In this document: positions 27,758 to 36,687 of the stretch, one piece after another
Layout: each line of letters begins with the position of its first letter
Numbering within the stretch: the stretch's first letter is position 1
From: Hyphomicrobiales bacterium
Lineage (GTDB): Bacteria > Pseudomonadota > Alphaproteobacteria > Rhizobiales > Rhizobiaceae
Direction of reading: 5' to 3'
Length of the DNA: 64,000 bases
NCBI GenBank assembly: GCA_900469955.1
Contig: UBYX01000007.1
Location: forward strand, 109,709-173,708
Program-made: the position numbers and the translations under genes
The notes under the pieces: model-generated
Seen by the model: only the letters and a program-made list of their open reading frames with translations
The model's database searches: none
What the model was told of the DNA's origin: nothing

Positions 27758-29260
27758 ATGACCATTGTCGACGTCCGCACACCTGATCCGAAACGCCTCA
27801 TTCCCGGTGCCTCCGGCGACTGGGAGGTGATCATCGGCCTGGAGGTGCACGCCCAGGTGCTGTCCAATTCCAAGCTCTTCTCGGGCGCCTCCACCGAATT
27901 CGGCAAGCCTGCCAATTCCAACGTATCACTGGTCGATGCCGCCATGCCCGGCATGCTGCCGGTCATCAATGAGGAATGCGTCAAGCAGGCAGTCCGCACG
28001 GGCCTCGGTCTCAAGGCGCAGATCAACAAGCGTTCCGTCTTCGACCGGAAGAACTATTTTTATCCCGACCTGCCGCAGGGCTATCAGATCTCCCAGTACA
28101 AGGACCCGATCGTCGGCGAAGGCAAGATCGTCATCTCGCTCGGCCCGGACCGCCAAGGCCAGTTCGAAGATATCGAGATCGGCATTGAGCGTCTGCATCT
28201 GGAGCAGGATGCCGGCAAGTCGATGCATGACCAGCATCCAACCATGTCCTACGTGGACCTGAACCGTTCCGGCGTGGCACTGATGGAAATCGTTTCCAAG
28301 CCGGACATGCGCTCGTCTGAGGAAGCCAAGGCCTACGTGACCAAGCTGCGCTCGATCGTGCGTTATCTCGGCACCTGCGACGGCAACATGGACGAGGGCT
28401 CGATGCGCGCTGACGTCAACGTCTCGGTCCGTCGTCCCGGTTCGGATTTCGGCACCCGTTGCGAGATCAAGAACGTCAACTCGATCCGCTTCATCGGCCA
28501 GGCGATCGAATACGAAGCCCGCCGCCAGATTGCCATCCTAGAGGATGGCGGTTCGATCGACCAGGAAACCCGGCTCTTCGATCCGGGCAAGGGCGAAACG
28601 CGTTCCATGCGCTCCAAGGAGGACGCGCACGATTACCGTTATTTCCCCGATCCGGACCTGCTGCCGCTCGAATTCGACGACACCTTTATCGCGGAATTGA
28701 AAGAGCACCTGCCGGAACTGCCGGACGACAAGAAGGCCCGCTTCGTGCGCGAACTCGGCCTGTCGGTCTACGACGCCTCTGTCCTCGTCTCGGAAAAGGC
28801 GATCGCCGATTATTTCGAGGCTGTCGCCGAGGGTCGTGACGGCAAGATTGCCGCGAACTGGGTCATCAACGACCTGCTCGGGGCCTTGAACAAAGCCGGC
28901 AAAGACATTGAAGAGACTCCGGTTTCGCCCGCCCAGCTCGGCGGCATCATCGACCTCATCAAGGCCGAGACTATTTCCGGCAAGATCGCCAAGGATCTCT
29001 TCGAGATCGTCTGGAACGAGGGCGGCGATCCGGCCGAGATTGTTGAAGCCCGCGGCATGAAGCAGGTGACCGATACCGGCGCGATCGAAAAGGCTGTTGA
29101 CGAGATCATTGCAGCTAACCCGGATCAGGTTGCCAAGGTTCAGGCAAAGCCGACGCTTGCCGGCTGGTTCGTGGGACAGGTCATGAAAGCGACCGGTGGC
29201 AAGGCCAACCCGCAGGCTGTCCAAGCTCTCGTCAAGGCCAAGCTGGGGATAGAAGACTAG
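27758..29260 (+). CDS. gatB: Asp-tRNA(Asn)/Glu-tRNA(Gln) amidotransferase subunit B
   Basis: A 500-residue subunit that activates and amidates the mischarged tRNA. Signature segments are [37 protein letters not shown] and [20 protein letters not shown]. The C-terminal YqeY-like domain is complete to the end. It is separated from gatC-gatA by two acetyltransferase genes and yjhX, instead of the tight gatCAB operon of many bacteria. Confidence 0.97.
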   Translation: MTIVDVRTPDPKRLIPGASGDWEVIIGLEVHAQVLSNSKLFSGASTEFGKPANSNVSLVDAAMPGMLPVINEECVKQAVRTGLGLKAQINKRSVFDRKNYFYPDLPQGYQISQYKDPIVGEGKIVISLGPDRQGQFEDIEIGIERLHLEQDAGKSMHDQHPTMSYVDLNRSGVALMEIVSKPDMRSSEEAKAYVTKLRSIVRYLGTCDGNMDEGSMRADVNVSVRRPGSDFGTRCEIKNVNSIRFIGQAIEYEARRQIAILEDGGSIDQETRLFDPGKGETRSMRSKEDAHDYRYFPDPDLLPLEFDDTFIAELKEHLPELPDDKKARFVRELGLSVYDASVLVSEKAIADYFEAVAEGRDGKIAANWVINDLLGALNKAGKDIEETPVSPAQLGGIIDLIKAETISGKIAKDLFEIVWNEGGDPAEIVEARGMKQVTDTGAIEKAVDEIIAANPDQVAKVQAKPTLAGWFVGQVMKATGGKANPQAVQALVKAKLGIED

Positions 29261-29264
29261 GCCC

Positions 29265-29768
29265 ATGGTCTACTTCGTACGCACAGCTGGGGAACGGGAC
29301 GTGGAGCAGATCCGCAGCCTGCTGGCGGAAACGTTCCATGCCACCTACGACCCGTTTTACGGGTCCGAACGGGTGCGGAAGATGATCGATGGCTGGCATT
29401 CGATGGCGGCCATTCGGTCGCGTATCCAGAAGCGAGAAGGCGAGTTTCTGGTTGCCGACAACGGCAAGAACATCGGCGGCCTCGGTTATGCCGCCGTGTA
29501 TCCGAAGATGGCGAAGACGGCGATGCTGCACCAGCTTTACGTCAGGCCGTCCTGCCAGAACGAAGGCATTGGGCGCGATATCTTCGCGGAACTCGAAACC
29601 TGTTTTCCGGATGCCGAGATCATGCGCGTCGAAGTGGCGCTGCAGAATGTCCGGGCGATTTCCTTTTACAACAGGCTGGGATTTTCCGAGGTCGACCGCA
29701 TGGAGGAGTGGGGAGCGCCCAATTCGGGTTTGCCGGCAGTCATCTTGGAAAAGCGCCTGCCGGTCTGA
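29265..29768 (+). CDS. GNAT-family N-acetyltransferase
   Basis: A 167-residue acetyltransferase starting 4 bases after gatB and so probably co-transcribed with it. The acetyl-CoA motif is LYVRPSCQNEGIGRDIF, followed by RVEVALQNVRAISFYNRLGF. It is similar in length to, but distinct in sequence from, the acetyltransferases upstream of gatB. The substrate is unknown. Confidence 0.9.
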   Translation: MVYFVRTAGERDVEQIRSLLAETFHATYDPFYGSERVRKMIDGWHSMAAIRSRIQKREGEFLVADNGKNIGGLGYAAVYPKMAKTAMLHQLYVRPSCQNEGIGRDIFAELETCFPDAEIMRVEVALQNVRAISFYNRLGFSEVDRMEEWGAPNSGLPAVILEKRLPV

Positions 29769-29987
29769 AGAGCCGGTTCACCAGCCGGGGCTTCGAGTGC
29801 CTTCCGTCCTTGCACCCCTATGCTGTCTTTCTCCGGTACTGACGAACATCATTCTCGGCGTGGCCGCGCGCCCCGATATTGCAAAGAAGCCGAAAAGAAC
29901 GTGCTGGTGGTCGAACTCCGCGGCGAGGCTCACGACAAAGGGCGGCCGGTTGTCGCGAGGCATGGTCTCAAAGACCCACTATTTGTG

Positions 29988-30305
29988 CTAGCTATTTAAA
30001 GTAGGTGCTTTCGGGACAAAGCCTACCGAGAACCCGAAAAGCTTGCCGATTTTTTCCATTGTTGCCAATGTTGGGTTCGCCGTGCCGGCTTCGATCTCCG
30101 CAATTTGACGCCTGGTAACGGAGAGCGCCTTGGCAAATTCCTGCTGCGTCATGCCGAAGCCCTTCCGGATTTCCACTACGGCCCTGGGCAGTCTCAAGTC
30201 GCCGTTTCGAGCGCGCATAGCCAGTGTCCGCCGGTTTTCAAGAACCTCCTCTTTCGTGGGTTTTTTCCAGCGGGCCAATTCGCTCTCCTCCGATATCACA
30301 GGCAC
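29988..30305 (-). CDS. XRE-family antitoxin-like regulator
   Basis: A 105-residue protein with a helix-turn-helix in its second half (GMTQQEFAKALSVTRRQIAEIEAGTANPTLATMEKI), the HipB/HigA type. It starts at a GTG overlapping by 10 bases the end of the upstream small HipA-like frame. A perfect palindrome upstream of that frame is the likely operator for both. The orientation and pairing fit a toxin-antitoxin locus in which the HipA partner has been reduced to its first residues. Confidence 0.8.
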   Translation of the reverse strand: MPVISEESELARWKKPTKEEVLENRRTLAMRARNGDLRLPRAVVEIRKGFGMTQQEFAKALSVTRRQIAEIEAGTANPTLATMEKIGKLFGFSVGFVPKAPTLNS

Positions 30306-30466
30306 CCCGCCAAAACGCTATCCGTAATCTCCGTACAGCGGCCCATTGCACGTTCCAGAAGTTCCGGAGCCGCACTCATATCCTTCGCCAGATCCCCCTC
30401 CTTGAGTTCCAGCGTCGCGGCGTGATGCCGCTGGCCATCAGAATGGGTTTGGAGCGTCAGGCGCAT
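30296..30466 (-). pseudogene. HipA-like N-terminal remnant
   Basis: A 56-codon frame beginning MRLTLQTHSDGQRHHAATLE and ending at a TGA overlapping the XRE gene start. The beginning resembles the N-terminal strand of HipA-type kinases (LTLQT ... W-DAATL), but the rest of the kinase is missing, so it is probably truncated. It has an AAAGGG ribosome-binding site and a promoter, so it may still be expressed as a leader peptide. A genuine small protein is possible; the HipA call is by eye. Confidence 0.45.
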
Positions 30467-30487
30467 TAATTGACCCTTTCAATGGTT

Positions 30488-30539
30488 GGAATAATGCATT
30501 TCCTCGAGTTATTCAACCCATCAAAGTGGGTTGAATAAC
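30488..30539 (-). promoter_or_regulatory. Promoter and perfect 13-bp inverted repeat (operator)
   Basis: GTTATTCAACCCA (30508-30520) and TGGGTTGAATAAC (30527-30539) form a perfect inverted repeat with a 6-base spacer. On the minus strand TTGAAT (30511-30516) and TATTCC (30488-30493) are 17 bases apart and could be the -35 and -10 boxes, with the palindrome covering -35. This is a typical operator layout for XRE-type antitoxin autoregulation. Confidence 0.6.
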
Positions 30540-31100
30540 GGCCATCAGAACTGCAAGCTCCCGAAGCGGCCGTGGGAAGCTTCTGATCCGGCTGGCCATC
30601 TCAGCCAACCGCCCACTCCACACGCGTCCAGCATTCTAAAAACGCGCGGACGTCGACCCCGAGCCGGCTTCTGGACACGATTACGCATGATCAGCTGACC
30701 TCGCTTTTCGCCGACTGCGGGAAATCGTTCAGCCAAAACGGCTTCGGAAACCAGACACGCCAGCGGTGCAAAGACGCCGATTGCCGGAATGCTCTTCACA
30801 AGGCGCAAGAATGCCGTCTGTGCCATCTCGCCGAGCCAGCGGGAGGGAGTATTAGGACATGGCGATCTTTGCTTGGCCCCATTGTGAGGTGGCCCAGCAC
30901 TATACGAAAGCCTTCCCATCAAGCGGATGATCCACGCTGAATTTCGAGCGTCAGAAGTGCGACGTGGCCGGAAAAATCCTCTCACCTTCAGTTCCGGTGA
31001 GACAAATCGGGGTAAAGATGGAAAGACACTTCCGAAGAATGGAAGTGGCTCCGGAGCCTCAGGCCGATCATTGCAGACACCACCTTCGAAAGGAAAACAG
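30540..31100. other. Gene-poor region between the XRE locus and a GNAT gene
   Basis: About 560 bases without a supported gene. A minus-strand frame through 30545-30820 has some protein-like, partly hydrophobic sequence (MAQTAFLRLVKSIPAIGVFA) but no ribosome-binding site, and I do not recognise it. Confidence 0.4.
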
Positions 31101-31565
31101 TTGACGGATAATCTACTGATCCGGCGGGCAAGGGAAACGGACCTCGCCGCGCTCATTGCCCTCTTCGCCGCCGACAATATCGGCGGCCACGCAGACACTA
31201 CGGAGGCGGCGGCTTTCGAAGACTACCTTCGCGCTTTCCACGTGATCGACGCCTCCCAGAACGAGCAGCTCTTCGTGGCTGAACAGGACGGCGAAGTCGT
31301 CGGTACGTTCCAGATCCTCTTCAACCGCACGCTGACGGGCAGGGGATCGCTCTCCATGATCATTGAGGCGGTGCAGACGCGTGGCGACATGCGTGGTCAA
31401 GGCATAGGTGCGCAGATGATCGGCTACGCCATCCAAGAAGCGAAGCGCCGCGACTGCCGGCTGGTCCAACTCACCTCTAACATGGCACGTACTGATGCGC
31501 ATCGCTTTTACGAGCGGCTCGGCTTCGCCAAGAGCCATTTCGGCTTCAAGATGACGCTCAAATAA
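31101..31565 (+). CDS. GNAT-family N-acetyltransferase
   Basis: A 154-residue acetyltransferase. The proposed TTG start has AAAGGA 6 bases upstream, and the product then begins at the first GNAT strand (NLLIRRARETDLAALIALF); the longer ATG frame from 30927 adds 58 low-complexity residues. Motif A is TRGDMRGQGIGAQMIGYAI, and the final strand is AHRFYERLGFAKSHFGFKM. The substrate is unknown. Confidence 0.87.
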   Translation: MTDNLLIRRARETDLAALIALFAADNIGGHADTTEAAAFEDYLRAFHVIDASQNEQLFVAEQDGEVVGTFQILFNRTLTGRGSLSMIIEAVQTRGDMRGQGIGAQMIGYAIQEAKRRDCRLVQLTSNMARTDAHRFYERLGFAKSHFGFKMTLK

Positions 31566-31669
31566 GCCTGCGACAACGGGAACCACTGGACATCCCGGAG
31601 TTCAAGCGGCATAAGCGGATCAGCCATGCATGTGGTACCTATCCTGTTTGCCAAGCCGACGGAATATTC

Positions 31670-32068
31670 ATGAAAAACCTCCTGCTGCAGATCTTTACCT
31701 GGTGGAACGGACAGACGATCGGTACACGGTTCTTCACCTGGCGCCACGGCAAGAAGGTCGGGGAAGACGAACTCGGCAACGTCTATTTTGAAGGTCCTCT
31801 GACGTCCTGGGGCCCTCCGAAGCGTTGGGTTGTCTACAAGAACTACGCCGAAGCCTCTGCCATCCCGCCGGGCTGGCATGGCTGGATGCATTATCGGACT
31901 GACATTGCCCCCTCGCAGGAAGACTATCAGGCGCGTGAGTGGCAAAAGGCTCACAAGCCGAACATGACCGGCACCCCGCTTGCATATCGTCCCAAAGGCT
32001 CGCTTGCTGCGACCGGCGAACGTCCCCGCGTAACAGGCGACTATGACGCCTGGACACCCGGCAACTGA
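31670..32068 (+). CDS. NADH:ubiquinone oxidoreductase NDUFA12-family subunit
   Basis: A 132-residue homologue of the mitochondrial complex I accessory subunit NDUFA12 (B17.2), found with complex I in alphaproteobacteria. Recognisable features are GTRFFTWRHGKKVGEDE, the GPPKRWVVYK segment and the central PPGWHGWMHY, with a Pro/Gly-rich C-terminus. It lies upstream of the DUF2155 gene in the same direction. Confidence 0.93.
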   Translation: MKNLLLQIFTWWNGQTIGTRFFTWRHGKKVGEDELGNVYFEGPLTSWGPPKRWVVYKNYAEASAIPPGWHGWMHYRTDIAPSQEDYQAREWQKAHKPNMTGTPLAYRPKGSLAATGERPRVTGDYDAWTPGN

Positions 32069-32134
32069 CACCTGTTTTGGCCATAATCGGGCTTTAGGCG
32101 TCGACCCGGGCATGTTGTCGAGACGGGACACAGA

Positions 32135-32566
32135 ATGACACGGATGAAGCTTTCCTCACGAAAACTGATCGTCGGCACTGTGGTGATGGCGGCAGTCTCC
32201 GTTCTTGCGGGAGAGGGGGCTTTTGCTGCGCGGATCTCCAATCAGGTGGCCGTATTCAAGGGCATCGACAAGATTACCGGGCGCATCACGACCTTCGATG
32301 TCTATGTCGACGAGACCGTGCAGTATGGCGCGTTACAGGTGACGCCAAAGGTGTGCTATTCGCGCGACGACACGGAAGCACAGAAGATAGACGGCTTTAT
32401 AGAGGTGGACGAGATCACGCTCGACCGCAAGATCCGCCGCATCTTCACCGGCTGGATGTTTGCCGATAGCCCCGGCCTGAACGCCGTTGAGCATCCGATC
32501 TATGACGTTTGGCTGACAGGCTGCAAGCCGAGCTCAGACGTGCCGCCGCCAAAGGCGAAGAATTAA
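32135..32566 (+). CDS. DUF2155 secreted protein
   Basis: A 143-residue protein with a signal peptide (basic N-terminus, hydrophobic core VGTVVMAAVSVLAGEGAFA, cleavage after AFAA). The mature part contains the DUF2155 pattern (VAVFKGIDKITGRITTFDVYVDE ... VCYSRDD ... RIFTGWMFADSPGLNAVEHPIYDVWLTGC). Function is unknown; it is periplasmic and alphaproteobacterial. It ends 3 bases before the aat stop on the other strand. Confidence 0.92.
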   Translation: MTRMKLSSRKLIVGTVVMAAVSVLAGEGAFAARISNQVAVFKGIDKITGRITTFDVYVDETVQYGALQVTPKVCYSRDDTEAQKIDGFIEVDEITLDRKIRRIFTGWMFADSPGLNAVEHPIYDVWLTGCKPSSDVPPPKAKN

Positions 32567-32569
32567 GCG

Positions 32570-33187
32570 TCAAAACGCCCTGTGAGGCAGATCGACCGCC
32601 GTCCTCAGAAGTTTGAGATATTCATCCTTCGGGATATCGATCGTGCCGAAAGTCTTCAGGTGTTCGGTGGTGAATTGTGTGTCGAGCAGGGTGAAGCCCC
32701 TTGCCCTTAACCGTTCGACCAGATGGACCAGGCAGATCTTCGAGGCGTTGGTCCGCCGGGAAAACATGCTTTCCCCGAAAAAGGCCGAGCCGAGCGACAC
32801 GCCATAGAGGCCCCCCACCAACTCTTCGCCCTCCCATGCCTCGACACTATGCGCATGTCCCATTCGATGCAGTTCGGTATAGAGCTTGCGAATGGTGGAG
32901 TTGATCCAGGTGCTCGGCCGGTCACCGGCGGGCTCGGCGCAGAAAGCGATCACCCGTTCGAAGGCGGTGTCGAAGCGAATATCGAAGGGTTTTTTTCGGA
33001 CCGCCTTGGCAAGGCTTTTCGAGACGTGAAAACCGTCAAGCGGCAGGACACCGCGCATTTCCGGTTCGACCCAGAAGATTTCTGGGTCTTCGGAGGACTC
33101 AGCCATTGGGAAAAGGCCGATGGAATAGGCGCGCAGCAGTATGTCCGGAGTGATTGCCGGGTAATATTTGCCGCGCCGCCCTGCCAT
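32570..33187 (-). CDS. aat: Leucyl/phenylalanyl-tRNA-protein transferase
   Basis: A 205-residue enzyme that adds Leu or Phe to proteins with N-terminal Arg or Lys, marking them for ClpS/ClpAP in the N-end rule pathway. Motifs include [27 protein letters not shown] and the [17 protein letters not shown] core. It is the last gene of the aroQ-accB-accC-aat run, 12 bases after accC. Confidence 0.96.
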   Translation of the reverse strand: MAGRRGKYYPAITPDILLRAYSIGLFPMAESSEDPEIFWVEPEMRGVLPLDGFHVSKSLAKAVRKKPFDIRFDTAFERVIAFCAEPAGDRPSTWINSTIRKLYTELHRMGHAHSVEAWEGEELVGGLYGVSLGSAFFGESMFSRRTNASKICLVHLVERLRARGFTLLDTQFTTEHLKTFGTIDIPKDEYLKLLRTAVDLPHRAF

Positions 33188-33199
33188 TCGGGTCTTTCT

Positions 33200-34546
33200 C
33201 TAGTGCGCTTTGTCTCCGGCCAGATAGTTCTCCAGCCAGTGGATGTCGTAATCGCCGTTGGCTATATCCGGGTTGGACACAAGGTCCTGGAACAACGGCA
33301 GAGTTGTCTTGATACCGTCGACGACAAATTCGTCCAGAACGCGGCGCAGACGCATCATGCATTCGACGCGGGTGCGGCCGTGGACGATGAGCTTGCCGAT
33401 CAGGCTGTCGTAATAAGGTGGGATCCGGTAGCCCGCATAGGCGCCCGAATCGACGCGCACACCCAAACCACCGGGAGCATGGAAATGGGTTATCGTTCCT
33501 GGCGAAGGCACGAAGGTACGGGGGTCTTCGGCGTTGATCCGGCATTCGATGGCATGGCCGGAGAAGACGATGTCTTCCTGCTTTACCGATAGCCCGCCGC
33601 CCGATGCCACACGAATCTGTTCATGCACGAGATCGATGCCAGTGATGGCCTCGGTAATCGGGTGCTCCACCTGCAGGCGGGTGTTCATTTCGATGAAATA
33701 GAACTCGCCGTTCTCATAGAGGAACTCGATTGTGCCGGCGCCGCGGTACTTCAGCTTTTTCATCGCGTCGGCGCAAACCTGGCCGATCTTCATCCGCTGT
33801 TCCACATTGAGGGCAGGCGAGTTAGCCTCTTCCCAGACCTTCTGGTGACGACGCTGCAGCGAGCAATCCCGCTCCCCCAGATGGATCGCATTGCCTTCGC
33901 CATCGCCGACCACCTGGATTTCGATATGACGCGGCTTGCCGAGATATTTCTCCATATAGACGGCGTCATTGCCGAAAGCGGCCAAAGCTTCGGAACGCGC
34001 AGTGGAAACGGCTTCTTCGAGATCCGCTTCCGTCTTTGCGACCTTCATGCCGCGACCACCGCCGCCGGCGGTTGCCTTGATAAGCACGGGGAAACCGATC
34101 TTGCGCGCGATTTCTAGCGCATTCTCCGGCTTGACCTCGCCATCCGAACCCGGAACTACGGGAATGCCTAGTTCCTGGGCGGTCAGCTTGGCGGTGATCT
34201 TGTCACCCATGATACGGATGTGCTCGGCGGTCGGACCGATGAAGGTGATGCCGTGCGCGTCGAGGATATCGGCGAACTTGGCGTTTTCCGACAGAAAACC
34301 GTAGCCCGGATGAACGGCGTCGGCCCCGGTGATTTCGCAGGCTGCGACGATCTGATGGATGTTCAGATAACTCTCGCGCGACGGCGGGGGGCCGATACAG
34401 ACGCTTTCGTCGGCAAGCCGCACGTGCATAGCGTCCGCGTCTGCGGTGGAATGGACCGCGACGGTTGCGATGCCCAGTTCCTTACAGGCGCGAAGGACAC
34501 GAAGCGCGATCTCACCGCGGTTGGCTATGAGGATCTTGGAAATCAT
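33200..34546 (-). CDS. accC: Acetyl-CoA carboxylase biotin carboxylase subunit
   Basis: A 448-residue ATP-grasp enzyme that carboxylates the biotin on AccB, the first half of malonyl-CoA synthesis. Visible motifs are [19 protein letters not shown] at the start, the Gly-rich ATP loop [14 protein letters not shown] and the catalytic [16 protein letters not shown]. It starts 10 bases after accB and is co-transcribed with it. Confidence 0.98.
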   Translation of the reverse strand: MISKILIANRGEIALRVLRACKELGIATVAVHSTADADAMHVRLADESVCIGPPPSRESYLNIHQIVAACEITGADAVHPGYGFLSENAKFADILDAHGITFIGPTAEHIRIMGDKITAKLTAQELGIPVVPGSDGEVKPENALEIARKIGFPVLIKATAGGGGRGMKVAKTEADLEEAVSTARSEALAAFGNDAVYMEKYLGKPRHIEIQVVGDGEGNAIHLGERDCSLQRRHQKVWEEANSPALNVEQRMKIGQVCADAMKKLKYRGAGTIEFLYENGEFYFIEMNTRLQVEHPITEAITGIDLVHEQIRVASGGGLSVKQEDIVFSGHAIECRINAEDPRTFVPSPGTITHFHAPGGLGVRVDSGAYAGYRIPPYYDSLIGKLIVHGRTRVECMMRLRRVLDEFVVDGIKTTLPLFQDLVSNPDIANGDYDIHWLENYLAGDKAH

Positions 34547-34556
34547 GGATCCGGCC

Positions 34557-35018
34557 TTACTCGATCACGACGAGCGGTTGACCGTATTCCACCGGCTGCG
34601 AGTCGTTGACCAGGATCTCCGTGATCTTGCCGGAACGCGGCGAAGGAATCTGGTTCATCGTCTTCATGGCCTCGATGATGAGCAGCGTCTGGCCTTCCTT
34701 GATGGAAGCCCCCACTTCGATGAAGGGGCGAGCGCCCGGGGCGGCAGCGAGATAGACAGTACCCACCATCGGCGCCGTCACGGCGTTCTTGTTGTCCTGT
34801 GGTGCGGGAGCCGCAGCCGGCGCCGCGGCGGCGGTCGAAGGAGCAAACGCTGGAGCGGCGGCAATCGGTGCCTGAACATACTGCGTCGTGCCGGCGCGCG
34901 ATACCCGTATGCGCAAGTCGTCCTGCTCGACTTCGATCTCGGTGAGGTCGGTTTCGTTGAGGATGTTCGCGAGGTCGCGGATCAATCCTTTGTCGATCCC
35001 ATTCTTCTTCTCAGACAT
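34557..35018 (-). CDS. accB: Biotin carboxyl carrier protein of acetyl-CoA carboxylase
   Basis: A 153-residue carrier with an Ala/Pro-rich linker in the middle and a C-terminal biotinyl domain. The biotin-accepting lysine lies in [10 protein letters not shown]. It works with AccC, encoded directly after it, to supply malonyl-CoA for fatty acid synthesis. Confidence 0.97.
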   Translation of the reverse strand: MSEKKNGIDKGLIRDLANILNETDLTEIEVEQDDLRIRVSRAGTTQYVQAPIAAAPAFAPSTAAAAPAAAPAPQDNKNAVTAPMVGTVYLAAAPGARPFIEVGASIKEGQTLLIIEAMKTMNQIPSPRSGKITEILVNDSQPVEYGQPLVVIE

Positions 35019-35046
35019 GGCAAACCCTATTGTTCTGTTTATCTTG

Positions 35047-35484
35047 TCAGGCGGTAATGGATTTCAAGGCGTGAAGAGCAAGAATGTAGCTTGCGGTACC
35101 AAAGCCGCAGATCACGCCTTTTACAGCCGGTGCGATCATCGAATGGTGACGGAATTCTTCCCGTGCATGGACATTCGAAATATGAAGTTCCACCACTGGA
35201 ACGGAAATGGCCTTGATTGCGTCATGCAACGCAATCGAAGTGTGGGTGTAGGCGCCAGCGTTGATCGCGACGCCCACGGCCTTCTCGCCGGCCTCATGAA
35301 TCCAGTCGATGAGAACGCCTTCATGATTGCTCTGGCGGAAATCGACGTCGAAGCCTATTTCCCGACCAGCAGCGATGCAGTCGTTTTCGATGTCCGTGAG
35401 TGTCTTGCCGCCGTAGATGCCAGGCTCGCGCTTTCCCAGCATGTTGAGGTTGGGGCCGTTGAGGACGAAGACCGTCTTGTTCAT
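35047..35484 (-). CDS. aroQ: Type II 3-dehydroquinate dehydratase
   Basis: A 145-residue enzyme of the shikimate pathway that dehydrates 3-dehydroquinate. It begins VFVLNGPNLNMLGKREPGIYG with the active-site Tyr, and has the INAGAYTHTS and VELHISNVHAREEFRHHS motifs with the catalytic His. It is first in the aroQ-accB-accC-aat run, a common alphaproteobacterial order. Confidence 0.97.
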   Translation of the reverse strand: MNKTVFVLNGPNLNMLGKREPGIYGGKTLTDIENDCIAAGREIGFDVDFRQSNHEGVLIDWIHEAGEKAVGVAINAGAYTHTSIALHDAIKAISVPVVELHISNVHAREEFRHHSMIAPAVKGVICGFGTASYILALHALKSITA

Positions 35485-35615
35485 CAGTGATCTGTTGTTC
35501 CATCCATGAATTCAGGGCCACCTATAGACCGGAGAGCCCGCAAGGAAAAGCCCCCGCCACGCTGAAAGCCGGGGCGTCCACTGCGATGGAAGATTTGATG
35601 AGCAATAGCGGGCGG

Positions 35616-36377
35616 TCAGCAGGTCGCCTTGCCGCAGGCGCGGACGTTGGCGACCTTTTCCTCGATTATATCGGAGCCGACGGCGCCGAAGACCGCCTCG
35701 TCGCCAAGGATATAGGTCGGTGTGCCGGTAATGCCGATGCTGTTGGCGAGCTGGTAGGCCTGCCGCACGATATCGTCGTTCGGCTTCTCGGTCATGGACT
35801 TGCGGATTGCCGCCTCGTTCAGCCCTAGGGACACGGCAACTGCAACTGCCGTGGCCTCTGACGCGTGCTCCTCGCTGCCAAGCAGCGTGCGGTGGAACTG
35901 GGCATATTTCTCCGGTGCGAGAAGACGCACCGCATTGGCCACACGATGCGCGGCAAGTGAATCCGGCCCGAGGATCGGGAATTCCTTCAGGATGAAGCGG
36001 ATGTTCTTATCCTTGGCAAGAATGTCATCCATATCGCTGAGTGCTCGCTTGCAGTAGCCGCAATTGTAGTCGAAGAACTCCACGACCGTGACGTCGCCTT
36101 TCGGATTGCCGAGCGTGATGTCCGTAGGCGAGGAGAATATCTGCTGGCGGTTGTCGGCGATGCCCTTCATCGACTGCTCGACGCGCTTCGACTGCTGTTT
36201 GGCTTCCAGCGCATTCTGCGCTTCGATTAGGACCTCGGGGTTCTCGATCAGGTACTCGCGGATGAACGCGCCCATCTCCTTTTTCTGCTGCTCATCGAGT
36301 GCGACGGCCGGAGCGGCAGAAAATAGTGCCAATGCCAGCATCGAGCCGGTGACGAGCGTTTTGAAGGGGCGGGTCAT
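35616..36377 (-). CDS. DsbA-family thiol-disulfide protein
   Basis: A 253-residue secreted protein with a signal peptide (MTRPFKTLVTGSMLALALFS, cleaved after AVA). An N-terminal helical segment precedes a thioredoxin fold with CxxC in DYNCGYCKRA and a cis-Pro loop in TGTPTYILG. It is probably a periplasmic disulfide oxidase or isomerase of the DsbA/ScsC type. The start is chosen for GAGG 6 bases upstream and signal-peptide shape over longer in-frame starts. It lies upstream of aroQ in the same direction. Confidence 0.9.
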   Translation of the reverse strand: MTRPFKTLVTGSMLALALFSAAPAVALDEQQKKEMGAFIREYLIENPEVLIEAQNALEAKQQSKRVEQSMKGIADNRQQIFSSPTDITLGNPKGDVTVVEFFDYNCGYCKRALSDMDDILAKDKNIRFILKEFPILGPDSLAAHRVANAVRLLAPEKYAQFHRTLLGSEEHASEATAVAVAVSLGLNEAAIRKSMTEKPNDDIVRQAYQLANSIGITGTPTYILGDEAVFGAVGSDIIEEKVANVRACGKATC

Positions 36378-36636
36378 CCATATCCTCATCGGGTTGGGCG
36401 CAAGCGAATCCGGTGCACCCTTGTGTCGGTTTGCGCCAAAAATAAGCCACGCGCTCTTTACAAAAAACTGCAAAATCGCTTCTTCGCAGTGTCGGCGCAT
36501 CACAACTGCGTATGACAGCGCTTCCTAAATCCAAGAAAGTGATACTCTTTCAAGAAGGTAGCGGGCTTTTCCGAATCGAACCTTTATCCCGTTGATTCAG
36601 TTTCTCATCCGCCGTTTCGAGAGCAGCCAAAATAAA

Positions 36637-36659
36637 ACGGCCGCGTTTGGCGCGGCCGT
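36637..36659 (-). terminator. Rho-independent terminator after RNase E gene
   Basis: ACGGCCGCG (36637-36645) and CGCGGCCGT (36651-36659) form a perfect 9-bp stem with a 5-base loop. Read on the minus strand it is followed by TTTATTTTGG, as expected for the end of the rne transcript 29 bases after its stop. Confidence 0.8.
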
Positions 36660-36687
36660 CGTCTTCTAAAAGCTAGTTTCATGCGGA

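Noticed and set aside
30545..31198. A 217-codon minus-strand gene upstream of the XRE locus
   Set aside because: No ribosome-binding site, overlaps the start of a good GNAT gene, and no family pattern; left as unassigned sequence.
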